Assembly (NCBI RefSeq): GCF_004339545.1
Contig: NZ_SMGD01000012.1
Location: forward strand, 580,458-644,457
Length of the DNA: 64,000 nt
Source: Celerinatantimonas diazotrophica
GTDB lineage: Bacteria; Pseudomonadota; Gammaproteobacteria; Enterobacterales; Celerinatantimonadaceae
Direction: 5' to 3'
Part shown: positions 19,079 to 28,477 of the stretch, in pieces
How the letters are laid out: each line of letters starts with the position of its first letter
How positions within the stretch are numbered: position 1 is the first letter of the stretch
Made by a program: the position numbers and the translations under genes
Notes under the pieces: model-generated
Told to the model about the DNA's origin: nothing
The model's database searches: none
Seen by the model: only the letters and a program-made list of their open reading frames with translations

Positions 19079-19130
19079 TACTAGTTTGGTTGTGGTTTGG
19101 CTGTTAATTAGATCACATCTTTTGGGGAAT

Positions 19131-19162
19131 AAAAAAGCTCGTTCTTTAAACGGGAACGAGCT
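19131..19162 (-). terminator. Intrinsic terminator of padC
   Basis: On the minus strand, AGCTCGTTC and GAACGAGCT form a 9-bp stem with a 9-nt loop, immediately followed by a run of six T. It is a textbook Rho-independent terminator 25 bases after the padC stop. Confidence 0.88.
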
Positions 19163-19186
19163 CAAAGGATTATGCTTTAAAAAATC

Positions 19187-19687
19187 TTATTTCAGATTTT
19201 CAGGGAAATTGGCAGGCAGTTCGCTAGGTGGGCAATTAATGACTGCTTCATTATTTTCACCGCAATCCTGCACGACTGTAATGGTGGCAAATTCATCAAT
19301 GACTTCGGTTGGATAGGCCGGACCTTCAGCACGATAAGCTTCCATTTTGGGAATAAAGTCGTTCTGAAAACAAACTGTTTTTTCAGGATGATTCATAATC
19401 CAGCGAGGGAAGAAAATAGTCCCGTGGAATACTTTATCAGCCAAGTTTGCCATCAAGCTAACATCGGTTCCTGTGGGCTCAGTCCAAGAGATTTTATAAA
19501 CATCAGCAGCAACGCGGACCAGATAAACTTTTTGTTCTTTGACCCAACGTCCCCCAACGATCCCGCTATGAATACGATAGTCTATCGTTGTGGCGTTTTT
19601 TACATATAACTCATAGTTCCAGCCATTGTCATAGGTATAGATTAAACGTTTGCCTACGATGCCGCTTAAATCTGCTTGATCAAACAT
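19187..19687 (-). CDS. padC: Phenolic acid decarboxylase
   Basis: This 166-residue lipocalin-fold enzyme decarboxylates p-coumaric, ferulic and caffeic acids to vinylphenols, a detoxification of plant phenolics. The four residues known to matter in Bacillus PadC (Tyr11, Tyr13, Arg41, Glu64) are present with a constant offset of six: Tyr17 and Tyr19 in LIYTYDNGW, Arg47 in GGRWV and Glu70 in SWTEPTG. The length is normal. It is monocistronic, with a strong terminator, and divergent from a LysR gene that probably regulates it. It suggests exposure to plant or algal matter. Confidence 0.93.
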   Translation of the reverse strand: MFDQADLSGIVGKRLIYTYDNGWNYELYVKNATTIDYRIHSGIVGGRWVKEQKVYLVRVAADVYKISWTEPTGTDVSLMANLADKVFHGTIFFPRWIMNHPEKTVCFQNDFIPKMEAYRAEGPAYPTEVIDEFATITVVQDCGENNEAVINCPPSELPANFPENLK

Positions 19688-19877
19688 AAATACGTTTCCT
19701 CTAATTTGTGATGTCTGCGGTGCGATACGTTAGCCGTTATTTTCTGCGGGATAATGTTTTATCGAGGCTTCGAAAACCAGCCAATGAAGCACCATAAATC
19801 TTATAGCAGTCACTATATACCTTCCTTTTTTTTATAAAAAACGCTATTTTTGAATTAAATACCTCAGAAAATTTTAT

Positions 19878-20768
19878 ATGTTTTCAAGTACTCTCGAACA
19901 ATGGCAGTTACTGCGCTCAGTGATACAGCTGGGTAGTATTGCAAAAGCGGCGGATGCGTATCACCGCAGTCAGCCTTCGGTGAGCTATCAGCTCAATCAA
20001 CTTCAAGAACGTCTAGGGCTGAAATTGCTGACTTTGCAGGGACGACATTTAGTCTTAACCAGTGAGGGACGTTCTTTATTAGAGCAAGCTTCGTTACTGC
20101 TGGATGATTGGAATGATTTGGAGCGTCGTGCACAGGCGTATCAATCTGGCGAGCGCTCAGTTCTGAGTTTGGTGATCGATAGTTCGCTGCCTAAAGAGGA
20201 GTTATTTGAAGCACTTAAATTGTTTAATCAGCTTTATCCTGATACCCAAGTGCATGTTAAAGAGGTGGTCCGTGATGAAGGTGCCTTGGAAGTACAAAAC
20301 GCCAGTGGTGACTTATATATAGTTGCCATGACTGAACAATCTAACCTCGACCTGCAATTTGTGCTCAAGCTGCGGTTAACATTAGTGATGGCTAGCTCGC
20401 ATCCGTTGTTTGACGTCCCAGAGCGTTTCCGGATGCAGCAACTGAGCCGTTATCCACTGATTCAGATTGTCGATAAGAGCAGTCAGCAAACACATCAATC
20501 GAAATTTCGAGAGTCATGGTATTTTACCTCAGTCGATTCAGCTGCAAAGGCAGTGCTCAATCAACTGGGATATGGTTGGCTACCCTATCGATATGTTAAA
20601 GAGATGCTCAACAGTGGTCAAATGCGTCAAGTTGATCCAATCCACTATCCTGATCACTTCACGTCGCTATATATGGTGACTAATCCAGATGCCCGCCATG
20701 ACCCTTGTGTGGAGACTCTCAAATCTATTTTTTTAGATTTAGCGGCAAAACGTGAGCAACTATTATAG
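19878..20768 (+). CDS. LysR-family regulator divergent from padC
   Basis: 296 residues with an N-terminal winged helix-turn-helix (GSIAKAADAYHRSQPSVSYQLNQLQERLG, here quoted only as the region around residues 18-46) and a C-terminal effector-binding domain. It is divergent from padC across 190 bases, an arrangement in which LysR proteins usually activate the neighbouring gene when a phenolic substrate is present. That role is inferred from position only. ATG start with a poor Shine-Dalgarno sequence in an AT-rich leader. Confidence 0.8.
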   Translation: MFSSTLEQWQLLRSVIQLGSIAKAADAYHRSQPSVSYQLNQLQERLGLKLLTLQGRHLVLTSEGRSLLEQASLLLDDWNDLERRAQAYQSGERSVLSLVIDSSLPKEELFEALKLFNQLYPDTQVHVKEVVRDEGALEVQNASGDLYIVAMTEQSNLDLQFVLKLRLTLVMASSHPLFDVPERFRMQQLSRYPLIQIVDKSSQQTHQSKFRESWYFTSVDSAAKAVLNQLGYGWLPYRYVKEMLNSGQMRQVDPIHYPDHFTSLYMVTNPDARHDPCVETLKSIFLDLAAKREQLL

Positions 20769-20815
20769 CCGCATCGTTTCAACCCAGACTGGTCGAGTCG
20801 GTCAGTCTGGTGCAC

Positions 20816-22951
20816 CTAATTATAATTGACCTGCAATGATATAGCACGGTCACTGCCGGTCGTTAGGTGGACAAGTGTTTGTGAATTTTGCCGTGTGAAG
20901 CGCAGCCCTATCGACTTGTTTTGCACTATTAGCTGATTGATTTGCAGTGTATTGATACTTTCAGGAAGGGTTGGCTGGTTGACCCGAATCAGTCGATGTG
21001 GCGCGTCTATTTCTAGTCCAAGGCAGGCTTGGAGTAACATAAAGGCAGCCCCCGAAGCCCATGATTGTGGCTGGCAAGCCACTGGATAGGCAACGGGGGA
21101 TTCACCGGTGGTTCGTGAAAAGCCACAAAATAGTTCGGGCAGACGCATCTGAAAGTACAAAGCAGCTTCAAACATCTCCTGCCATAGGATATTAGTCGCT
21201 TGCTGTTCGCCAAAACGAGCCATGCCGGCACTACATAATGCGACATCATGTGGCCAGACCGAGCCATTGTGATAAGACATAGGATTAAAGCGGGCAGCAC
21301 TTTTTGACAAAGTCCGAATCCCCCAGCCAGAGTGCATATCAGCCTGCATCAACTGTTGAATGACCGATTTTGCGCGTTCTTGGTTGGGCAATCCACAGTA
21401 GAGCAGATGGCCCATGTTTGAGGCTACAACCTGACAGGGACGGTGTTGGCCATCTAATGCTAATGCATAGCTTTTTAGCTGGGGAAGCCAGAAGTAGCTT
21501 TCGACTGCATGGCGAATATGTTCGGCTTTTTGTTGGCAGTGATGATTTAAGCTTTGATCGCCTAAAACCTCTGCTAGTTTCGCCAGTTCTTTATAAGCTT
21601 TGAATACATAACCTTGGACTTCCACCAGCGCGATAGGCCCTTCGGCAAGGCTGGCATCAGCATGAGAAATAGAATCAAAGCTATCTTTCCATCCTTGATT
21701 GGCAAGGCCAGTTTGTTCACCACGCTGGTAGTCTAATAGCCCTAACGAATTATGGCTGATCCGCTGATCTATCCAGTGGGTCGCTGCTTTCAGTTGTGGC
21801 CAAATGTGTGTGATAAACGCTTGATCTGCTGTGCGTGTGTAATATTCCCCTGCCAATACGATAAATAATGGGGTGGTATCAACACCACCATAGTAGCGGA
21901 TAAATGGAATTTCCCGGGTTTGAGCCATTTCTCCACGGCGCGTTTCGTGCAAAATTTTGCCGGGTTGAGAATCGTGAAAATCACTGGTTTCCAGTGCTTG
22001 ATGCTGTGCCAGATAGTTTAGCACTCCGCGGGCCAAGTTTGGATTGAGCCACATGGTTTGTAAGGCGGTAATAATTGCATCACGGCCAAAAGGCGTTGAA
22101 AACCACGGGATCCCTGCATAAGGATAAGGACCTGTGTCGAGATCACTGGTTAATAGTGCAAGATCGGCTCGGGCTTTATCCAGCCAACTTTGAACTAATC
22201 GTCCGTCACATACAATTTGGGCGCCTCTTGAGAGTTTACCTTGCATTTCGTTACGAGCGAGTCGACTCATGTGTTCAAAACGCTCTTTCGTCGGATACTC
22301 ACATTGTGCCCCTATTTCACAGAACATTTCCCAGTCGCTTTTTCCGGCGAGTTCAATAGAAAATTGGGCGTGATCAGGGGTTAATTCATGTGGATTTTCA
22401 GAAAAACTAATCACGGTAGTTCGCTGAATTTCATCCAGTCCAAGATAATGCAGGTGTACCGCATTGGGGCCTGTTTGTGTCGGGAGTGCTTGACCTCGTA
22501 CTTTACGTGTTTGCCCGCGAATTTCGAACATGTCTTTAAAATCGGCAGCGAAATCAAATGAAATAGCAAGGCGTAGGGTATGTGTGCAAAAATTGTTGAT
22601 TTGCAAACGCACATATAAGCGGCTATTGAGTAACAAATAACGACGTTCCAGATAAACAGCCCCTTGATCGACATGCCTTCCGGTTAAATCGACCCACTGG
22701 GACGGGTTGGTCAGATGGCTCGTTAGATAGATGTTTTCCTGATCGACCCCGGCGGATAATAGTTTCGGATAAGTATCGCTGAGCCGCATTCGAAAACACG
22801 ATAACATTCGAGTATCGTCAATGAATAGTCCGTCAGCAGCGCCGGTAATGTCGCCCAAGCGATTGGTGACTAAAAAGGCATCTTGTGCCTTTAAGACGTA
22901 CTGGGCACTGGTGGTTGGTGCGGCATTGGCGGATAAACTATCTTCATTCAT
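20816..22951 (-). CDS. Amylo-alpha-1,6-glucosidase-like glycoside hydrolase
   Basis: This 711-residue protein has an N-terminal beta-sandwich of the glycogen-debranching N-terminal type (about 20-215, including FLVTNRLGDITG and GLFIDDTRMLSCFRMRL) and a C-terminal (alpha/alpha)6-barrel (about 270-690, including PYPYAGIPWFSTPFGRDAI and YHNGSVWPHD). Proteins of this type are annotated as amylo-alpha-1,6-glucosidases; the true substrate is often unknown. It follows the glycosyltransferase gene with an 8-base gap, so the two form a unit, plausibly making or trimming an alpha-glucan or glycoside. Confidence 0.82.
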   Translation of the reverse strand: MNEDSLSANAAPTTSAQYVLKAQDAFLVTNRLGDITGAADGLFIDDTRMLSCFRMRLSDTYPKLLSAGVDQENIYLTSHLTNPSQWVDLTGRHVDQGAVYLERRYLLLNSRLYVRLQINNFCTHTLRLAISFDFAADFKDMFEIRGQTRKVRGQALPTQTGPNAVHLHYLGLDEIQRTTVISFSENPHELTPDHAQFSIELAGKSDWEMFCEIGAQCEYPTKERFEHMSRLARNEMQGKLSRGAQIVCDGRLVQSWLDKARADLALLTSDLDTGPYPYAGIPWFSTPFGRDAIITALQTMWLNPNLARGVLNYLAQHQALETSDFHDSQPGKILHETRRGEMAQTREIPFIRYYGGVDTTPLFIVLAGEYYTRTADQAFITHIWPQLKAATHWIDQRISHNSLGLLDYQRGEQTGLANQGWKDSFDSISHADASLAEGPIALVEVQGYVFKAYKELAKLAEVLGDQSLNHHCQQKAEHIRHAVESYFWLPQLKSYALALDGQHRPCQVVASNMGHLLYCGLPNQERAKSVIQQLMQADMHSGWGIRTLSKSAARFNPMSYHNGSVWPHDVALCSAGMARFGEQQATNILWQEMFEAALYFQMRLPELFCGFSRTTGESPVAYPVACQPQSWASGAAFMLLQACLGLEIDAPHRLIRVNQPTLPESINTLQINQLIVQNKSIGLRFTRQNSQTLVHLTTGSDRAISLQVNYN

Positions 22952-22959
22952 GGTTAAAT

Positions 22960-24030
22960 TTACCCCGCAATTTTTATCGTATCGAGGGGGTTCGGGGCAG
23001 CATCGAGCTGTTTCTTATACAGGTTTACGTAGCTGCGTGCCATGGCATCCGCTGAAAATCGGCATAGAAACTGATCATGCACGGTCGTGCGGTTCAGTTG
23101 CGGTAATTTTTCACAGGCGAGAATCGCATCACTCATGTTATCTACGATATAGCCGCTAATCCCATTATCGACCACTTCTGGAACTGAGCCGCAGTGCCAA
23201 GCTACAACGGGGGTACCGCAGGCCATGGCTTCGATCATCACCAGACCAAATGGTTCAGGCCAGTCAATCGGAAAAAGTAACCCCAACGCATTCCCTAACA
23301 TGACTGATTTTTGTTGATCATTAATTTCACCGACAAATTCAATCAGTGGGTCATTAAGCAGCGGTTCAATTTCTTGGTGAAAATACTGTGTATCCTGGGC
23401 ATCAATTTTGGCCGCTATTTTTAGTGGAATTCCCACTTTTTTAGCGATTTCGATCGCGCGATCGGGACGTTTTTCGGGAGAGATTCGGCCCAGAAATACT
23501 AAATAGTTGCCATCATTATGTGCATAAAACCGATAACTCTGCTCACTTAGACCATGGTAAACCGTGCCAGCCCAATGGGCGAAAGGCAGTGGTCGGCGTT
23601 GAGCATTCGAAATAGATACTAACGGATATTGTCGCCAGCGATGATAGACGCGCCGCAGATCAGCTAAGTCTAATCGCCCATGTATCGTGGTCAGCGTTTT
23701 ATCAGCAACGTCGTTAAATAGAGGAAAATGCAATAAATCTGTATGAAAGTGAATGATGTCGAACTCATGGCGGCGATCATATAATTGCTCAAATTCATTC
23801 AAGTGCGCGGCAATATCCGATTTTAAAGGATTGCTATCTAAGCGCAGCGCATGTTCCCGAACTGGGACTACTTCACAGTTTGCCATTTGGCTGTCAGCGG
23901 AGGCAAAGACAGTGACTTGATGGCCTTGCTCAGCCAATGCTTGACTTAATTGGGCCACAACGCGTTCGGTGCCGCCATACATTAGTGGTGGAACCGCTTC
24001 ATATACCGGGGCAACCTGAGCAATTTTCAT
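22960..24030 (-). CDS. Glycosyltransferase family 4 protein
   Basis: A GT-B-fold glycosyltransferase of about 356 residues. The N-terminal MYGGTERVVAQLSQAL glycine-rich loop, the VFLGRISPEKRPDRAI hinge segment and the C-terminal E-x7-E motif in EPFGLVMIEAMACGTPVV are intact. The start chosen is the second of two adjacent ATGs: AAGGAG lies six bases before it, and MKIAQVAP is a normal first strand. An upstream extension of 31 residues is not supported. It is the first gene of a pair with the debranching-like hydrolase. Donor and acceptor sugars cannot be told from the sequence. Confidence 0.83.
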   Translation of the reverse strand: MKIAQVAPVYEAVPPLMYGGTERVVAQLSQALAEQGHQVTVFASADSQMANCEVVPVREHALRLDSNPLKSDIAAHLNEFEQLYDRRHEFDIIHFHTDLLHFPLFNDVADKTLTTIHGRLDLADLRRVYHRWRQYPLVSISNAQRRPLPFAHWAGTVYHGLSEQSYRFYAHNDGNYLVFLGRISPEKRPDRAIEIAKKVGIPLKIAAKIDAQDTQYFHQEIEPLLNDPLIEFVGEINDQQKSVMLGNALGLLFPIDWPEPFGLVMIEAMACGTPVVAWHCGSVPEVVDNGISGYIVDNMSDAILACEKLPQLNRTTVHDQFLCRFSADAMARSYVNLYKKQLDAAPNPLDTIKIAG

Positions 24031-24548
24031 CATAATCTCCTTATCTGATAAGCAAAAAGTTAAATAGCACATGGCACGATTGCGAGCCCTTGGCTCGAAC
24101 GTGGTGATATAGCCAGTCCTCACTTAGTTGGCAAAGTGCTGAGTGCTATAGCGACTGAGGCAATACATCGGAGTAAAAAATGGAGGTATGTTGCTTTATT
24201 TGAACGAGAGACTTGGCTCGAGGTCTGTGTGCAAATCAAGGAAATTGCGCTTTGGTGCCAGTACTTTCAAATGAAAATACACAACAAAAATCAACCACCT
24301 TAAATTATTTCACTCCGGTAAATAAAGATAGGCTTTCAGGAGGCTTTTTGCAATATTCTGGGAATTATTTTTATGTTAAATAATCGCCATTTTCTTATAA
24401 ATGATAATAAATCTATAAGAAAATCGTTCATCGTGTTGTCTCTCTATCCCGGTAATTTTTTCTATTGACTCATTAAATAACATCATCAGCATTTTTTTAA
24501 ATGCCTGCTAGTCTTAAATAAGTCCGATAATTTTTTGAGGAAATACTA
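24031..24548. other. Divergent intergenic region upstream of the chemotaxis operon
   Basis: About 515 bases lie between the glycosyltransferase start and the first chemotaxis gene. The right half is AT-rich and contains an 11-bp inverted repeat (24389-24424) and a -10-like CCGATAA at 24524. No gene is supported. Confidence 0.55.
24389..24424 (+). repeat. Inverted repeat upstream of the chemotaxis operon
   Basis: ATTTTCTTATA and TATAAGAAAAT are perfect 11-bp arms around a 14-base centre, about 125 bases before the first gene. It is too AT-rich and T-tail-poor for a terminator, so an operator is possible. Confidence 0.4.
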
Positions 24549-25733
24549 GTGAGCGATGGGATGGGCATGTTGCAAACAGCAGTTTCTCGAGTTCTTCGCT
24601 ATCAATTTGTTGCTTGGGTGTTGATGAGCCTACTTTGGCTTGCCATCAGTGCAATGAAATTGAATCTTGGGTTTGTCTTGTTACCAGTTTTAATTGCTGG
24701 GGCAAGCTATTGGAGAGCTCATCAATTACTCCATAAAAGTATTGAGAATCATACCATCGAAACAACGCAAAACGCACATCACACCATCGATGAGTTAGTG
24801 CTACTGACGAAGAATTTGCAACACGTTCTTCCCCAACTCAAGAGTGTGCTAGAGAGTTCTCGAGGCGATATGGAAAATTCGGTAAACACAGTTACTGCGC
24901 AATTTGAGCAGATCGTCAATGATCTAGACGCTGTGGTTGCAACGAATGAAGAAGAGGAACTGGATCAACGCTCGCTGTTAGCTCATAAAGTCACTGAAAT
25001 GGCTCGTGAAGCATTCGAAGGGCAGAAACAGACCCTGATCGAATCTGACCAGCGAGACCAGCAGACGGTTAAGGCCATTTCATCACTCCATGAGCAAATG
25101 GATGGGATTGAAAAGGCCTCTCACGAAGTTCAAAAGATTGCCGATCAGATCAACTTATTGGCACTGAATGCCGCAATTGAAGCCGCTCGAGCTGGAGAAC
25201 ATGGTCGTGGATTTGCAGTGGTTGCTGATGAAGTCCGCACACTCGCTTCGCGCTCAGCACAGACGGGGGATAAAATTAGTCAGACCATCGATTCATTCAG
25301 TCGCGATATGAACCAGCTGGCTCATCGCGTTGAGAATTCCTTTAGCGATGTTCATCGCCAGCGTGAAGAACATGAAGTAACGATCAGTGAAACGCTTGGT
25401 CAACTCGATGAACATATGCAAACGATTACCGACGATGCCAAAGATTTGATTCGCCAACGCACGGATATTAGTGCGCGGATTTCAGAAGTCATTGTTCGCC
25501 TGCAGTTTCAGGATCGATTATGTCAAATTCTCGATCACGCAGAACAAAACATTGAAGAATTGTTAACCATCGTCAGCAAACCTGTTGAGGATACTAATAT
25601 TTTTGTCAATGATCTTGAACAATTACTTGAGAACATGAAAAAACGATCTACAACTGATATTGAGCGAACTATTTATGGCACAGCGAAACATCATAAACCT
25701 ACCACTGATGATGAAGATCTGGTTTTTTTCTAG
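24549..25733 (+). CDS. Methyl-accepting chemotaxis protein without a large sensor domain
   Basis: 394 residues. Two close hydrophobic segments (about 17-36 and 39-53) leave almost no periplasmic part, so any sensing is membrane or cytoplasmic. The signalling hairpin tip is present near residues 200-245 ([20 protein letters not shown]). The C-terminal part has [17 protein letters not shown], a motif seen in signalling proteins linked to chemotaxis-like operons. The start is GTG with GAGG nine bases upstream; a nearby ATG is out of frame. First gene of the operon that ends with cheD, 11 bases before cheY. Confidence 0.85.
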   Translation: MSDGMGMLQTAVSRVLRYQFVAWVLMSLLWLAISAMKLNLGFVLLPVLIAGASYWRAHQLLHKSIENHTIETTQNAHHTIDELVLLTKNLQHVLPQLKSVLESSRGDMENSVNTVTAQFEQIVNDLDAVVATNEEEELDQRSLLAHKVTEMAREAFEGQKQTLIESDQRDQQTVKAISSLHEQMDGIEKASHEVQKIADQINLLALNAAIEAARAGEHGRGFAVVADEVRTLASRSAQTGDKISQTIDSFSRDMNQLAHRVENSFSDVHRQREEHEVTISETLGQLDEHMQTITDDAKDLIRQRTDISARISEVIVRLQFQDRLCQILDHAEQNIEELLTIVSKPVEDTNIFVNDLEQLLENMKKRSTTDIERTIYGTAKHHKPTTDDEDLVFF

Positions 25734-25744
25734 AGGGGGAGAGT

Positions 25745-26107
25745 ATGTCGAAAAATATTTTGATCATTGATGATTCAGCATCTGTACGTCAGGTTGTCGG
25801 TATGGCATTGCGCGGTGCAGGCCATCAGGTTGTGGAAGCGGTTGATGGCAAGGATGGATTAGCCAAACTCAATGGGCAAAAATTTCATCTGATCGTTTGC
25901 GATGTAAATATGCCAGTGATGGATGGAATTAGTTTTTTAAAGGCTGCTAAGCAACAACCCGCTTATAAATTTACCCCGATATTGATGCTAACGACTGAAT
26001 CGGGGGCAGATAAAAAACAAGAAGGTAAAGCCGCAGGAGCCAAAGCATGGTTGGTGAAACCTTTTAAGCCAGAAGTATTGCTCAGTGCTGTGACAAAGCT
26101 AACTTAA
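25745..26107 (+). CDS. cheY: CheY-like single-domain response regulator
   Basis: 120 residues forming only a receiver domain. The acidic pair is Asp9/Asp10, the phosphoacceptor is Asp53 (IVCDVNMPVMDG), the switch threonine is in LMLTTES and the conserved lysine in WLVKPF. It would take phosphate from the CheA encoded two genes downstream. No cheZ is present in the operon. A gggggagag Shine-Dalgarno region precedes the ATG. Confidence 0.93.
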   Translation: MSKNILIIDDSASVRQVVGMALRGAGHQVVEAVDGKDGLAKLNGQKFHLIVCDVNMPVMDGISFLKAAKQQPAYKFTPILMLTTESGADKKQEGKAAGAKAWLVKPFKPEVLLSAVTKLT

Positions 26108-26120
26108 TGTAAGGTGGAAT

Positions 26121-26417
26121 ATGAGTGAGTCTGTTGTGATTAGTCAATTACCGGAGTCATTGACCATCTATGAAGTTCAGGAGCTTGCGAGCCAATGGCT
26201 TGACCCCGAACAATGGCACACAAACTGGCAGTTAGATGCCAGTCAAACCTGTGAAATCGATAGTTGCGGCATTCAGTTATTGCTGTTTTTGCAACGAGGA
26301 CTATCGCAGCAGGGCCATACTCTTCAGGTGACGGGCGCTGATGAATCGTTAACTCAGGCGATCGCTTTGATCGATGCGGATTTTTTCGCCAAGAGCAAAG
26401 GAGATGTGAATGAGTGA
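26121..26417 (+). CDS. STAS-domain protein
   Basis: 98 residues with an anti-sigma-factor-antagonist-like STAS fold: ASQTCEIDSCGIQLLLFLQRGL matches the region around the regulatory serine (IDSCGI, Ser about residue 50). Such small STAS proteins often sit between cheY and cheA in chemosensory operons of non-classical type; their partner is not firmly known. Its end overlaps the cheA start by eight bases, indicating coupled translation. Confidence 0.8.
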   Translation: MSESVVISQLPESLTIYEVQELASQWLDPEQWHTNWQLDASQTCEIDSCGIQLLLFLQRGLSQQGHTLQVTGADESLTQAIALIDADFFAKSKGDVNE

Positions 26418-28476
26418 AGCGGTAGATATTTTTCGCCAGGAAGCTCTGGAGCATCTGGATACACTCGAGGCAGCATTGCTTGAGCTGGAGGAGCATCCAG
26501 ATGATGAACAGATCAATTTAGCATTTCGGGCAATGCACACGATTAAAGGGGCGGCCGGCATGGTGGGGTTTGATCACCTGTCGCACTTTACTCACCATTT
26601 AGAATCGTTCTTTGACCGAGCTCGTAATGGTGAGTTCGAACTGTCTGGGCCAATGATTAGCCTCATTCTTAAATGTCGAGATCATATTCAGCAACTTTTA
26701 GAGCAAAGTGAGCCGACTGCCCAGATGGTTGAGTTAAGCGAGGTGCTTACCCAACAGATCCAGGAATTTGCTCCGCAGTCACCGGGTGAATCTCAAGCGT
26801 CGATGACCTCCCCCCAAGTATCGCCATCGCTGACGGAGTCATCTGAAGAGACTATGTTATGGCGTATTGAAATCAAACCCAATGAACTCGCTTTTCAAGA
26901 GGGATTTGATCTCTTGCCATTGTTAAGAGAGCTGGATGGGTTAGGTCAGATGGCCTCTTTTTACCAATTGGCCCCCATCGCTTTTGATCAGCTAGATCCA
27001 CAAAATTGTTACCTGAGTCTATTAGTTCTACTAGAAGCGACGGATAACAAAGATGCCATTGAAGATGTCTTTATTTTTGTTTGCGATGATTGGCAAATTC
27101 AAATTGATGCTATTGGAGGGGGGGATTTCGAAGCCTGTTCAGCTCAGTTAGCTGCCCACGGATGGCTCGATTGCGATGCACTCAAAGCGGTTGGCTCTCA
27201 ATCCAATCAACCTGATCCGAGTCAAAAACCGACAGACAACGTTAAAAAGAAAGCGCCTGTTGCTAAGAAAGCTGCTAGCTCTAAGGCCGCTGTTGAGGGA
27301 CAAATCGTCAAAGTGCCATCGATTAAACTCGACATACTGATGAACCTTATTGGTGAGCTAGTGATTGTTCAGGCTCGATTAAATGAGGTGGCGCGGGTTG
27401 AACACAATGAACAATTAGATGCACTAGCTGAAGAGCTTTCTTTATTGGGGACTGAACTTCGTGATACCGCATTTGATATTCGTATGTTGCCTATTGGTTC
27501 AACCTTCGCGCGATTTCGGCGGTTAGTACGTGATCTAGGCAATGAACTTGATAAAGATGTGCAGTTGAAAACGGAAGGGGCTGAAACGGAGCTTGATAAG
27601 ATGGTGCTGGATCACTTAGGTGATCCATTAGTTCATCTATTGCGTAACAGCATGGATCATGGCATCGAGCATCCCCAGCAGCGTATTGCTGCCGGTAAAG
27701 ATCCCAAAGGGACTATTTTACTCAGTGCTTATCATCATGATGGCCAGATCTTGATCAAGATTGAAGATGATGGTGCGGGTCTAGATGATACGAAAATTCT
27801 GGCCAAAGCACGGCAACGTGGGTTGGTGGGCGCTCACCAAGAACTAGAACCGAGTCAAATCTATCAACTGATTTTTGAACCTGGATTTTCCACAGCAGAC
27901 CAAGTTTCAGATGTCTCTGGTCGTGGGGTCGGGATGGATGTCGTTCGCACGTCGATTGAATCATTGCAAGGACGAGTGGAGATCGATAGTCACCCCGGTA
28001 AAGGGACATCCATCACCATTTATTTGCCGATGACGCTGGCCATTATTGAAGGGTTAATGGTTCGGGTTGGCGATGAACATTTCATTATTCCACTTTCGGT
28101 GGTCGAAGAGTGTATTGAAACTTTGGCCAAAGAACAGTCAAGTTCTGATTGTGCAAGGCTTGTAGAAAACCGCGGTGAGTTGATTTCGTGTGTTCGTCTT
28201 CGTGAGCTCTTTGCTATCGATGGCATACAACCCGCCATCGAACAGACAGTCATTGCTCATGTTGGCAAAGAGCGTTTAGGAATTACGGTCGATGAAGTCA
28301 TCGGCCAATATCAAACGGTTATTAAGAGTTTGAGTCGCCTTTATCAGCACGTGCCCGGTTTAATGGGCGCTACCATCCTTGGGAATGGCGATGTTGCCAT
28401 GATCTTGGATATTAACAAGTTGGTTGATGAAGTGAAATCGCCAATGGAATCAATGCCAATTATAGATAGGGACTGA
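26410..28476 (+). CDS. cheA: Chemotaxis histidine kinase CheA
   Basis: 688 residues. The HPt domain carries the phosphorylated His43 in [12 protein letters not shown] variable linker with a lysine/alanine-rich stretch (about 275-297) is followed by dimerisation (P3), kinase P4 with the N box ([14 protein letters not shown]), G1 ([11 protein letters not shown]) and G2 (GRGVGMDVV), and the C-terminal CheW-like P5. All catalytic motifs are intact. Residues about 130-240 resemble no standard P2 that I recognise. It lies between the STAS gene and a large MCP. Confidence 0.95.
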   Translation: MSEAVDIFRQEALEHLDTLEAALLELEEHPDDEQINLAFRAMHTIKGAAGMVGFDHLSHFTHHLESFFDRARNGEFELSGPMISLILKCRDHIQQLLEQSEPTAQMVELSEVLTQQIQEFAPQSPGESQASMTSPQVSPSLTESSEETMLWRIEIKPNELAFQEGFDLLPLLRELDGLGQMASFYQLAPIAFDQLDPQNCYLSLLVLLEATDNKDAIEDVFIFVCDDWQIQIDAIGGGDFEACSAQLAAHGWLDCDALKAVGSQSNQPDPSQKPTDNVKKKAPVAKKAASSKAAVEGQIVKVPSIKLDILMNLIGELVIVQARLNEVARVEHNEQLDALAEELSLLGTELRDTAFDIRMLPIGSTFARFRRLVRDLGNELDKDVQLKTEGAETELDKMVLDHLGDPLVHLLRNSMDHGIEHPQQRIAAGKDPKGTILLSAYHHDGQILIKIEDDGAGLDDTKILAKARQRGLVGAHQELEPSQIYQLIFEPGFSTADQVSDVSGRGVGMDVVRTSIESLQGRVEIDSHPGKGTSITIYLPMTLAIIEGLMVRVGDEHFIIPLSVVEECIETLAKEQSSSDCARLVENRGELISCVRLRELFAIDGIQPAIEQTVIAHVGKERLGITVDEVIGQYQTVIKSLSRLYQHVPGLMGATILGNGDVAMILDINKLVDEVKSPMESMPIIDRD

Positions 28477-28477
28477 T

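Noticed and set aside
24504..24530. Flagellar sigma-28 promoter before the chemotaxis operon
   Set aside because: TCCGATAA resembles the -10 GCCGATAA, but no TAAA lies at the required 15-base distance; the nearest is 21 bases away.
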